Shown in pieces: positions 51,890 through 60,838 of a DNA stretch of 64,000 bases. The stretch covers positions 25,366,501-25,430,500 of the forward strand of contig CM040748.1 in the NCBI GenBank assembly GCA_022829145.1, read 5' to 3'. The notes beneath the pieces were generated by a model. It saw nothing but the letters and a program-made list of their open reading frames with translations, searched no databases and had not been told where the DNA came from. The number at the start of each line of letters is the position of its first letter. Positions within the stretch are counted from its first letter, which is position 1. A program made the translations under genes and the position numbers. Source of the stretch: Albula goreensis (Eukaryota > Chordata > Actinopteri > Albuliformes > Albulidae).

Positions 51890-54800
51890 AGTGTGCGTGT
51901 GGGGGCAGGGGTGGGGGTGGGTTACTGGAGATGAAGGAGTGTGCCTGGCAGAGCAGCACTCCTGCATTGGCAGAATTAATGACTCAAGCTTGTAACTGTT
52001 CCAGAAAAACTGGGGGACAGCTGAGATAGAGAGATGTTGTTCTGGAGTTTGTGAGCCATGATGTGTGAGTGATACAGTTCACCAGGGTCATACGTCTACC
52101 CACCTCTCAAGCAGCAATGCAGTATATTTGCATTGAATGGTATGCTATACACTCCTTACATGCAGTACAGGGCAAAGCCAAGGCTTTCTGAGAAAAGGGA
52201 CCAAATGCATAAATGCAGAAAAACATACCTATCTACAATGGGGAGGGAAAAAACAATAGAACAAATGTATCACCATGGTAACGGACTTAAGATGGAAACT
52301 TCATTTTTTTTTTTTTTTTTTTTTTTAAAAGGAAAACTTTAGTATAGGGGGACATTCACAGCTGAGCCATGTCCCACTCCTGACCCCCTGCTGCAATACC
52401 CCTCAGTCCCTGTGTGGGATTATGGGTAGAGAGGAGTTAAAGAAAGGAAACGGTACAGAATACACCAAAAATCAAATCCAGATGTCCTTACAAGCAGAAG
52501 AAATAGAAACTTCCAGACACAAGGAAAGGCAGGATTTCAGGGCTCAGTGGAACCATGCCATGTTTCCAGTCATGGAAAAACTATTGTTACTGGACGTGAG
52601 GAGAACGAGGAGAGGAACTGCAGTCTGGTATACCAAACGGTTCCCCATCTGGGCTCCTCCACAGTCAGAGAAAGTTTACCTCCATGGCTGGACAGGATGG
52701 TTCGGCCCCGGCAGAGCACTTCAGATACATCCGATTATCAGCGGACTCACCAATTCTGGCACATTCTCATAAACATACATTCATATATTCTCAGATTCAG
52801 AACAGAGGCACCAGTATTGGATTGTAAGAGGCCCTAAGAATGTTTCTCATACACAGTCACATGTACACAGTGACTTACACACACAGTTTAGCATTTGCAC
52901 AAACACATATGCTGCAACCACCAAGCTATTAAAAGCACAGACAAAATATATGCAGAAGCTGTCAGACACGCTTTGACATGTTTGTGAAGACAAACTGACT
53001 GGATGATCTCTGGTTGTGTATATAATCAGTGTTATACTACATTATACAGATCACCAGAGAGATATGTTATTTAGTCAACCTCCTACTGTACCCCAGACAA
53101 CAGACAAACACTGCAGAGACACTTGGCGTCGGTGATCCTTTGCTACAGATATAACACCGTACCACTTGGTAAATGTAAAACAATCAATCACTGACAGCGC
53201 AAATATCCTAATGAAAGAAAATAAACCCAGCCCCTGGCAGACACTCTTGTTCCCAGCTAGAGGGTAATGATGACAAAGAAAACGGCCTTTGTGGAACCTG
53301 ACTCCCCATATGATTCAAGTCTCAATGGACAGGATCAGTTTCTCTCATTTGGTTATGAAGAAAAGGCAAGAAATTGTTAAAGGCAAATGGCAGAGTGTAG
53401 GTCAAGGTATGTGTGGGTGTGTGAGACACAAGGAGGATGCAGGGCCATTTGATGTGTTTGTCACAGTGCAGGGGTACATAAAGCCTGCTCCAGCTCTGAC
53501 TGGCTGCTTACTCCATACAGGAACCCTAGAGGTCAGAATACAACAAACCACACTTCTTCCAGAGATATGACTGGTGCTTGACTGTGCCCTTGCCACTGGA
53601 AACATTAATTCTCTGATGCACACAAATGGCCCTGGAATATACAGTGCTAACATACAGTGGTCATGTTTGTGCAGTCGAGCCATTTCTTCCAGCTGTATTT
53701 AACAAAGGTCAAAGTAATGTGTGTTTACAAAGCAGCTTGTACTCAACAGTGATAATATTTGTGTCTCAGTTTTTCTCTCTGTCCACCTGTCTATCCATCC
53801 ATGAATGTGTCCATCTATCTGCATGTGTATGTCTGTCTGTCTAGGCATGTGTTTAAGTAAGTGTCAATGTTTGCTTGTGCATACATTACACGTTGTGTAG
53901 GTGCGGTGGCACTGACCAGTGTCCAGTGGGAGGGATGAAGTATATACAGCAGTGGACACGCGAGTCTGGGATCCTCTTCTTCCTGTTGATGTTGATTTCC
54001 TCCTGAAGGTACTGCTCATACTGGTCATTAATGAACTTCATTATGGGCTGCCAGCTTTGTTATGAGAAAGAGAGAGAGAGAGAGAGAGAGAGCACAAGAG
54101 AGTGAAAAAGAGAGGAGTGAGTAAGGCTCCAATGAGATGCCTACTGTATTACTGTCCTTACTCATACGTCCAAATCAGCACTTGAAAAAAATTGTCCAAA
54201 CATACTGAATCTTTAATGAGAAAGCCAAAAACCGCAAGCATAAATTCAAAAATACAAATATAACATGATTCAATGCTTTGACAAGGCCCAGTGTGTCCAT
54301 GTAGTTAATAAAAGCCTTGGTCTGAATAGTGAGTGTGGTCTCATCTCAATTCTATGATGATTTCCATCATCAGCACTTACCAGTTTTCATTATTGATCTG
54401 ATCCCCAAAACCAGGAGTGTCGATTACGGTCAGTTTCATCCTCACGCCCTTCTCCTCGATGTCTGAACAGAGACATTGAAGAGACAGGAGGGAGTCATTC
54501 AACCACATACTATAACCTTTCCTGATCAAACACAGTGAAATGTGGGACACACAGAAAGCTTGTATGCCAGTCATGTCATGCTGTAACTCTCTACAAAAAA
54601 CCAGTCTAGACTTCCCCTAAATTCAGTACATTCAAGCAGTACTTTGGGTTGTATAACATATTCCATTATTGCACCTCCATGTCTCTGATGTGAACTGTGA
54701 ATTTCATTTTGACAAATTTTCCACCAATTTGTCAGCATTTATTTTAGTATGCAAAGTGGATAGATGCCAGCATTCATTATTTGAATGAGCAGGATGAACC

Positions 54801-55797
54801 ATGGTGATTTTACACATTTTATGGTAATGCATAACTATGAATCATCAACTAGTGTCCCCTTACCGTGACTGATGGACTTGATCTCAATGGTCTTGGGGAT
54901 CCTTTCTTCTTCGGTGGCCAGCACAGACTTGCGGCTTACCTTGGACTTGAAGAGGGTGTTCATCAGGGTGGACTTGCCCAAACCGCTCTGTCCTGCACAG
55001 AGACCGAGACACAGGAGAGGTCCAGCAATCAGATCAGCCCCCTTTTCACACAAGCTCCCATCCACTGCAGAGTCACTGTCTATGATGTCATTGAGATGGT
55101 GGTGAAAAGCTTGACTGGAGTTGTATTACCATCCACAAATTAGTATATTAGCTTTGCTGAGCATAACAGCATTTTTAAAAAAGGTTTGACATATGTTTCA
55201 TAACTTATAAAAAACAATTAGGCTATCATTTGTTGAGATAAGTATAATATAACACATAGGCAGTATAGTCCATTGAAATTTTCCTTTAACTGACCTGTGC
55301 TGTGCTTGCTTTATTGAATAAGAGTAGCTTTAAGAGTAGCCCATTGAGGAGGGTCAGCTACCCTCTGACAAAGTTGGGGATTGAACTTTGGGGACCAGGG
55401 CTGGTTACAGCCATCTTAATTCACAGGGACCGTAACTGTGTATTCCAAAGCCAGAGGCCCTTCGCCCACAGCAGTAGGCCCTGACGCAGTGCTTACTTAG
55501 TGACAGCATGTCCCACACCTCCTGGCTTACTGAAAGCAGGCCAGTCCTGAGCGGAGAGGATGGGACTGGCCAGAGGTCAAGTCACAGTGGGAAAACCAAC
55601 TGGACTGCACAATGAACGGCAGAACACAAAGGCTTAGTGTTCCAGAGAGGCGTGGAGAGCTACAGTCCAGCCGCCCCATCAACATCCATCACCAGCACAC
55701 TGTAACAAGGGCAGCTGGAGGAAAGCCAGTGGAGTCCGCTCCCTCCTCCGGCTCCTTCAGCTCTCACTTCTATTTTATCACACTCTAAACCTCTGTT

Positions 55798-55829
<32 letters not shown>

Positions 55830-56098
55830 GCGCACACACACACACACACACACACACGCGCACACACACACACTCTCTCACACTCTCTCACACTCTCACA
55901 CACACTCTCACACACTCTCACACACTCTCACACACTCTCACACACTCTCACACACTCTCACACACTCACACACACTCACACACACTCTCACACACTCTCA
56001 CACACTCACACACACTCACACACACTCACACACACTCACACACACTCACACTCACACTCACACACACACTCACACACACACTCTCACACACACTCTCA

Positions 56099-56155
<57 letters not shown>

Positions 56156-59100
56156 TCTCTCTTTCTCTACACACTACTCTCTTTCTGCCTCATATACATA
56201 TTAGGAACGTTACAGCCTATGCATCATACAAGTGCTTAAGCACACAGAAACCTGTAATAAAAGCTCATACACACATACTGGATTAGTAATCATCAAAACA
56301 TATAGAAAAGGCAGCCATACAGTCTTCTTTTCCAGGAGCAATAAGATACACGTTTGAGCAAATATGTAGACCTATGGTAAGGGTTTTTAAATCTAGATCC
56401 TAAAGGGAAACTGTACCTGCTCAAACCACACACTACACCTCCAGAATTCAACTCCAGATTGATTAACTTTGTTGGTCCATGTGGTAAATTATTAAGTGAA
56501 ATCAGTTGGTGTCATAGTTGAGCAAGTACCTGCAAGTGCTCTGGCCCTCAGGAAATGGAGATAAATAGTCCTGATATAGATTAATGTATTTTTGCTAAAT
56601 GTGTTTAAGGCTACATTCCTGCCATTCTCTGAGGAGAAGAGCTGAAAGTAAAACCACTGCCTTATAGTACTACTACAGATTCGGCAGGGTGTGTTAATGG
56701 TTTTCCAAATCCAAAACTTGAGTTGGCCAAGCAAAACCCTTGAGTTTTACTACTGCTGCTGCTGGGCGGTTATTGTACATGTCAACAGCTGAGGTAACGC
56801 AGCTAAAATATGTGCGATGGGGATGTTTGATCTGCTTCTCATTTGAAACATACGCAGTTATAATAGATGTATTTAAAGAGGTGTGTTGTTGGTGAGGAGA
56901 GACATCTCTCTCAGTGGGGCCAGGGAAGGATGACTCCTAACGCTAATTCATAGCAGCTTTAACACAGCTGATCTGAGCCTGAGAGGAGTGAGAGATCACT
57001 TCCGAGTTCCAGCAGACTGTTGCAATTCATGGATCATGGAACCTTGAACCCTGAATCATGGAAGCATTAGTCAGCCAGCATTCAACAATAATGAAATATG
57101 GCATAAGGACATCTCTGAGAGACAGCGCCACTTCCTGGAGATAGAAACTGGAGGGCAAGAGCCTGGAGGATCAGCACCTCTGCTGCCAGAGAACTGGGGT
57201 TGCACAGTCCAAGAGCTGATAAAAATCTATCTTGTGAAATGAGCCTAAACAACGTACCTTTAGTGTGTGTCATGGCAATGCTTCGTACAGCTTTTGAATA
57301 CTGCATTCGTGCCCTAACCAAAAGCAGAAGAGCAGGAACCATGAGATTATAAGACACTGATCTCTTATTCTATTCCTAAGGCTCCACACTGTCTCCTCTA
57401 GCTCAAGTGTTGGATGGGCCCAGATGACTGCCTGTGTGTGCAAATATCCTTTTCCGTGCGAGTATCTGTTTTCAGCGGTTGCTGTTTGTGCGCTGAAAGT
57501 GAATGTTCAGCTGTGCCCTGTGTGTGATGGAAACAGACCCACACACGTGGTGGATCCTATCAAATTCCTCAACAACAATCACTGGCAGCGTTCCACCACT
57601 TCAGTTCTGTCTTGCATGCATTGCATCACCAGGAATGTGAAGGGAGCACTAAAGCTCACTCACTCAGTTGTGTGTTGAGCATGAAAGATGCCAGACCCAT
57701 AAAAAAACTTTTATAAACCTGACCTAAACCTATCTACAGATAATACCTCTGGTTTTACATGAAGAAAGGTTCATAAAACAGAAACAGGTGACATAGAAGG
57801 TCATGGAACTAGCTTTAAAAGTATCCTAGCATAGGAACTAGCTAACAGGTTCAGTATCTTTTCGAACAGGTCAACTACACCACATCTGTAATACATGTAA
57901 GAATGTATTTGCATTAACAAGTGGGTGTGGAACATTGATTTTTATGGTTAATATACTCATACCTTCATATTAATTTTCTGATTTAGATCATTGTGCAACT
58001 CCATTTTCAAACTTCAGGATGTGACATAAAGCTGAAAATTATCAAGATGAGTCAAGTGGGCCTGACTTACAGTACAGACTCATCAAGTAAAAACCAAAGT
58101 TATCGACTGACCTTCCAACCAAACTGGTATGAAGCTGGAAGTAGCATACCTTATCAAGCTCCACATTATCACTAACATAACATGCAACTATCAAACAGAA
58201 ACAAGGCACACTCCCATTAACAGAAAACGTAACATGCTATCAAAATTAAACAAGGAAAAATTCAACACTGTTTGATATAAAGGGTGGAAAGGGCATGATC
58301 ATGTAAGGGAAAAAGGTGGCAATGATAACAAGACATAGTCAGTGAAAGAGGGTGAAACACCTGTCTGTTCTATATGCAGTATTTTCCACACAGTGGCTGG
58401 TGTTTTGGAAATTCCTTGTGTCCATAACATCTGAACAGTGTGTATATAAAACATTCAAAGCTACTTAAATAAAACCATTTCTTTCCAGGGTCAATGCTCA
58501 TTTTAGATGCTGCATTTAGCTGGGAGGTTTACTTTCAAAACTCAAATCATCACAATTAATGTTCAAAGTTTGTTGGGGTGAATAAAACTGAAATTTGTCT
58601 TTGCAGCCCAAATTACCACTTTCTGGAAAGGCAGTGCCTTGTCATCTTAACGGTCCTTTCACTTCCTTAGGGTTAGTGCTGTCAGAAACCGCGTTCTCCC
58701 ACAGGGGCGCACACAGAGATAAGAGCCCATCAAACAGAGAAGTCAGCGTTTATGACCCTCCGACTCCAGGGCAGGGAGGGCTCACAGACAGAGAGGTGGC
58801 ACTTAATTGGCTGCTCTTAATTACTGCCTTGTGTGCGTCTGCGAAAGCGTACGAACACACGTCAGTGCACTGTGCACAACCTATCATTTTGCAGTTAGGC
58901 AGCTCTAACCTCTCAAGGTCATTAAAATCAGGAGCTGTTCCTCCTTACAGTCACAATGGCTGTACCTCACATGCCACTGGCCCTCTTTTTGTTTTTTTGG
59001 TTGTTTTGTTTCCATTTCTATGGTTGTTAAAGCCTGTACTCTGTGTTTTGAATATTGCTTTTTGTGTCACTTCCTGCCTGCTTGCTAGCCTGCCCGCTCT

Positions 59101-59476
59101 CAGTATGGAATCAAAGTGTTTGTTGCTGATCCAGTGGTATAGAGGTGTGACCCCTGCAGGAAGACTGACAGCTTACGCTTTGCAAAGTTAAATGAGACAC
59201 CAGATTTATTGGTCAGGCAGTATATACTGCTACCCTCTCAGTTACACCGTTTGGTTTCAGTTTAATGCAATTTTTTTCATAACTTACCGACTACCATGAT
59301 GTTGAGTTCGAACCCTTGCTTCATGGCCTTCCTCCTCATCTGTTCCAGGATAGCATCGATGCCCACATAGCTGAAGTCCACCCCAGGCTTATCACTACGC
59401 ACTGTGGGCTGGGGGGCCGGGGCTGCCTTGGTGGGCTCCGACATGGTGTTGGTGTAGCTTGGAATGACCTCTGACC
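43059..59476 (-). CDS. sept9: septin-9 (9 coding exons, 5' exons not seen)
   Basis: Septin 9 is a GTP-binding cytoskeletal protein of the SEPT3/9/12 group that caps septin hetero-octamers and acts in cytokinesis, cell cortex and membrane organisation. I joined nine exons (59476-59288, 54992-54864, 54462-54381, 54054-53917, 48642-48525, 46364-46269, 46008-45912, 43787-43736, 43203-43059). All introns are GT-AG and phases match throughout. From ATG 59444-59442 the product is 337 aa: G1 GQSGLGKS at 53-60, G3 DTPG at 110-113, G4 AKAD at 192-195, then the septin unique element. The polybasic stretch RRKAMKQGF (about 37-45) and KTKWGTIE match septin 9 better than septin 3 or 12. No C-terminal coiled coil is present, as expected for this group. 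The length is close to the short human SEPT9 isoforms. Teleosts often carry a and b copies, and I cannot say which this is. Identification rests on remembered family sequence, not a search. Confidence 0.95.
43636..43698. repeat. 15-bp perfect inverted repeat in sept9 intron
   Basis: ATTATTTATTATGTG (43636-43650) and CACATAATAAATAAT (43684-43698) flank 33 bases. The stem begins 38 nt inside the last sept9 intron from its donor. Confidence 0.85.
43736..43787 (-). CDS. sept9: sept9 52-bp exon, residues 273-290
   Basis: Acceptor TTTTCAG|TG and donor ATTAG|GTGAGC; 52 bp. It encodes (V)[16 protein letters not shown](R). It joins in frame to the exons on both sides and restores the highly conserved HCEF-LRDLLIR run of the septin unique element. 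A 15-bp perfect inverted repeat lies 38 nt into the following intron. Confidence 0.94.
43788..45911 (-). other. sept9 intron with regulatory-looking DNA
   Basis: A 2.1-kb intron. It contains a full-match CTCF-like motif (44038-44051), a CpG-bearing GC-rich block (44450-44720), a pyrimidine-rich block (44920-45030) and an AT-rich, TTAAT-rich block (45100-45420) resembling conserved noncoding DNA. The duplicated exon boundary lies at its 5' end (45870-45900). Confidence 0.6.
44038..44051 (+). promoter_or_regulatory. CTCF-like motif, full consensus match
   Basis: CCACTAGAGGGCAG matches all 14 positions of CCASYAGRKGGCRS. It lies in the sept9 intron before the 52-bp exon and points rightward. 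Confidence 0.55.
45870..45931. repeat. 31-bp tandem duplication of an exon/intron boundary
   Basis: Copy 45901-45931 spans the true junction (20 exon bases, 11 intron bases). Copy 45870-45900 lies next to it in the intron. Shared core TATTACC, CTATGGTGCCCC/CCATGGTGCCCCC, ATTT. In transcript sense the second copy has a donor-like GTAATAT. Confidence 0.85.
45912..46008 (-). CDS. sept9: sept9 septin-unique-element exon, residues 241-273
   Basis: Acceptor CCCTTAG|GAG and donor GAAG|GTAATAG; 97 bp. It encodes [20 protein letters not shown] and [12 protein letters not shown], the start of the septin unique element that forms the G interface. Its last 20 bases plus 11 bases of intron are tandemly duplicated just inside the intron (45870-45900), creating a second, weaker donor-like site 32 nt away. 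Confidence 0.95.
46269..46364 (-). CDS. sept9: sept9 exon, residues 209-240
   Basis: Acceptor TCGCAG|ATC and donor AGA|GTAAGTAT; 96 bp, phase 0 at both ends. It encodes [20 protein letters not shown] followed by [12 protein letters not shown]. This is the stretch between G4 and the septin unique element. Confidence 0.95.
47251..47394. mobile_element. MITE with long inverted ends
   Basis: GCTGCGTTCAAAAGTC near the left end and the inverse of GAGTATTAGAACGCACC at the right are similar. An inner pair, GTTGTACCACTTCTCC and the inverse of GGAAGATACAAC, continues it. About 144 bp, in a sept9 intron. Confidence 0.5.
47825..47857 (+). other. G-quadruplex-type motif
   Basis: Runs of 6, 4, 3, 3 and 5 G with short spacers. 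It lies on the strand opposite to the sept9 transcript. Confidence 0.65.
48462..48507 (+). repeat. (TG)n next to a sept9 donor site
   Basis: A pure TG run of about 46 bases. In the sept9 transcript it reads (CA)n and starts about 17 nt after the donor at 48524. Confidence 0.97.
48525..48642 (-). CDS. sept9: sept9 G4 exon, residues 169-208
   Basis: Acceptor TCTCAG|C and donor AAG|GTAAAC; 118 bp. It encodes [20 protein letters not shown], then [23 protein letters not shown] at 192-195 is the G4 guanine-specificity motif. The downstream intron begins GTAAACAACACC followed by a C run and a long (CA)n, so the dinucleotide repeat starts within about 20 nt of the donor. Confidence 0.96.
48909..48922 (+). 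promoter_or_regulatory. CTCF-like motif
   Basis: CCAGCAGGGGGCAA matches 13 of 14 positions of the vertebrate CTCF core (CCASYAGRKGGCRS). It lies in a sept9 intron and points rightward. Occupancy is not shown by sequence. Confidence 0.5.
50743..50793. repeat. 22-bp near-perfect hairpin
   Basis: Arms 50743-50764 and 50772-50793 differ at one position (a G-T wobble) around the 7-base loop TTAAAGG. Core GGATTATGGTGCATTT. Located in a sept9 intron. Confidence 0.9.
51266..51415 (-). mobile_element. tRNA-derived SINE, inverted copy
   Basis: TTACATTTTATGTATTAGGC and CTCTCATCCAGAGCA are the inverted SINE tail. AAGGGTACAACAGAAGGGCT and GGGGATTGAGCGTGC are the inverted body and B-box region. Confidence 0.65.
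51799..51921 (+). repeat. long (TG)n followed by G-runs
   Basis: A pure TG run 51799-51885, then GGGGG, GGGG, GGGGG and GGG runs at 51901-51921 that meet the G-quadruplex pattern. Confidence 0.95.
53917..54054 (-). CDS. sept9: sept9 exon, residues 123-169
   Basis: Acceptor ACAAAG|C and donor CTG|GTCAGTG; 138 bp. It starts with the split Cys and [16 protein letters not shown], then [19 protein letters not shown] and the septin signature FIPPTGH. The residue after GH is a split TG|C codon, giving Cys where mammalian septins I recall have Ser. A (CU)n tract sits 16-38 nt upstream of the acceptor and forms an unusually regular polypyrimidine region. Confidence 0.95.
54068..54092 (+). repeat. (AG)n beside a sept9 acceptor
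   Basis: About 25 bases of AG. In the transcript it is (CU)n, ending about 14 nt before the exon at 54054. Confidence 0.95.
54381..54462 (-). CDS. sept9: sept9 switch II exon, residues 96-123
   Basis: Acceptor TTCAG|AC and donor ACTG|GTAAGTG; 82 bp. It encodes [20 protein letters not shown], carrying the G3 DTPG motif (D110 to G113), then QINNEN and a split Cys. This stretch is nearly invariant in the septin 3/9/12 group. Confidence 0.96.
54864..54992 (-). CDS. sept9: sept9 P-loop exon, residues 53-96
   Basis: Acceptor TGCAG|GA and donor CACG|GTAAGG; 129 bp, phase 1 to phase 1. It encodes the G1 motif GQSGLGKS with its first Gly split across the intron. The segment [16 protein letters not shown] and then [15 protein letters not shown] follow, matching the switch I region of septin 9. 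The P-loop Lys and Ser needed for nucleotide and Mg binding are intact. Confidence 0.96.
55809..56153 (+). repeat. CA/CT minisatellite with 10-bp phase
   Basis: CA runs flank an array of units CACACTCTCA and CACACTCACA, about 16 in exact 10-bp register between 55891 and 56050. A pure (CA)n closes it at 56100-56153. Confidence 0.95.
56379..56575. mobile_element. MITE-like element
   Basis: AAGGGTTTTTAAATCTAGATCC at the left and the inverse of the right end, TCAGGACTATTTATCTCC, are related. The inner right part has GCAAGTGCTCTGGCCCTCAG, typical of fish short inverted-repeat elements. About 195 bp. Confidence 0.45.
59288..59476 (-). CDS. sept9: sept9 exon with internal start, residues 1-53
   Basis: The acceptor TTGGCAG lies just above 59476 and the donor is G|GTAAGTT at 59288/59287. 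The frame is open through the whole exon. It enters in phase 1 (one base from an upstream exon) and reads [11 protein letters not shown] before MSEPTKAA. The ATG at 59444-59442 has A at -3 (ACACCATGT), a good Kozak context, so it could start a short isoform or be an internal Met of longer ones. The exon carries YVGID, then the helix [12 protein letters not shown], a basic element that binds phosphoinositides in septins, and NIMVV, the strand leading into the P-loop. A (UG)n tract lies about 72 nt upstream of the acceptor in the transcript. Confidence 0.95.
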
Positions 59477-59547
59477 CTGCCAATACAGAGGAGAGAGAGC
59501 ATGTGATGTACAGATGTACCATTTAAAACTTCTACAAGGCAAATAAG

Positions 59548-59548
<1 letters not shown>

Positions 59549-59637
<89 letters not shown>
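59549..59637 (+). repeat. (AC)n upstream of a sept9 exon
   Basis: About 89 bases of pure AC. In the transcript this is (UG)n ending about 72 nt before the exon acceptor at 59476. Confidence 0.97.
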
Positions 59638-59643
<6 letters not shown>

Positions 59644-60740
59644 CATACACACGCGCATACATTATGACTCTCCTGAGTTACCATTAAATATCTCAATTCC
59701 TGATCTGACATTGAACAAAACATGCACGTACAGGTATAGCCTAGATATGGCATGTGATAAAGTTGACATAATGGAAAACAGGAGCAGAACTGAATACATT
59801 CTATGAAGAGCACAGGGTGTTGAAAAAGCAGCAGTTTACTACACTGCAGTCATCTGTATTGGATAGTGTTTCTACACAGAGTTTCTACACAAGAGTTCTT
59901 GAGCTTACAGGCTACAGAATTAAAAAAAAAAAAAAAAAAAAACAAAGACTATGAATGCACAGCATATTACAGCAGAGATGAACTACACAGGAAACATAAA
60001 AGCACTTCCTCTGTGGATTTTTCTTCCCCGATTCATTTGTGTGTTCGCACAAAAACACACACACAAAAGCAAAAAAGTTGCAGAGCATTTGTCAGTTCAA
60101 TAACACACAAAGTGAGATTTGCGAAAGCCGACAGCATCTCCCTCCCTCCCTCCCTCCCAGCTGGTGAGTGTGTGTAATATCAGCCCTGCTGAGATCAGAC
60201 CCTGCACACCACCACATCCACGAGGACATTCCCCTGGGTTACAATGCGCACAGCCAGCATCTATGCAGACTGGCCAACTGCACTCCTCACAAACAAACAA
60301 AAAAAATAAAAATCAAACTACTTCCTCTTTCAAACTGTCCAAAATATTTAAACACCATCATTATGAAAACGGTATGTCTAAAACACTGGCTCTTCAAGTT
60401 CTTGCACATTTGGATGCTTATCACAGTTAGCCTAACCGCCTTTCAGAAATGGGGAAAGGGTTTCCCTAAGAACCAAAGACCACTTGCACCATCAGCAGAA
60501 TCACAGTATGGAAATTGAGAGAACTGACCAAGCACAATTTACAGTCAGGGACCCATGCCTTACCTTAGCGAGAGGGGCTTGGCATTAACGAGAGAAGAAA
60601 GATGGGATTCTTGTGCTTCATATGTTGGTAATGAGAACTTGAGGGCTGGCAGACAGACAGCAGTCTCTACAGGATCTTAACGTATATCTGTTTCACCATG
60701 TGTGTGGTGGAGCAGCACACACACTCACACGCACGCATAA

Positions 60741-60741
<1 letters not shown>

Positions 60742-60834
<93 letters not shown>
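60742..60834 (+). repeat. (CA)n microsatellite
   Basis: About 93 bases of pure CA in the upstream sept9 intron. Confidence 0.97.

Positions 60835-60838
<4 letters not shown>

Larger units (their letters stand above)
48643..53916 (-). other. sept9 intron between GTPase exons
   Basis: A 5.3-kb intron with a CTCF-like motif (48909-48922), a short near-perfect hairpin (50743-50793), a SINE copy (51266-51415), a (TG)n run with adjoining G-runs (51799-51921) and a T26 run near 52305. I see no coding exon in it. Confidence 0.7.
54993..59287 (-). other. sept9 intron before the P-loop exon
   Basis: A 4.3-kb intron. It holds a CA/CT minisatellite (55809-56153), a MITE-like element (about 56379-56575) and a stretch at 58600-59190 that is open in one plus-strand frame but starts at TTG, not ATG. 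The stretch 58700-58860 is GC-balanced and contains two TTAATT motifs. No further septin coding sequence was seen. Confidence 0.7.

Noticed and set aside
55891..56050. Regular short repeats resembling a CRISPR array
   Set aside because: The unit is 10 bp with no spacers and simple CA/CT content, in a vertebrate genome.
58595..59191. Longest open frame in the window (plus strand, 198 codons) with a hydrophobic stretch
   Set aside because: It begins with TTG, not ATG, lies antisense in a sept9 intron, has no recognisable domain and low-complexity hydrophobic runs typical of T-rich DNA.
43059..59476. Septin 3 or septin 12 as the identity
   Set aside because: [32 protein letters not shown] and KTKWGTIE agree with septin 9. 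Septin 3 has KKTMKTGF and KTPWG at these places.
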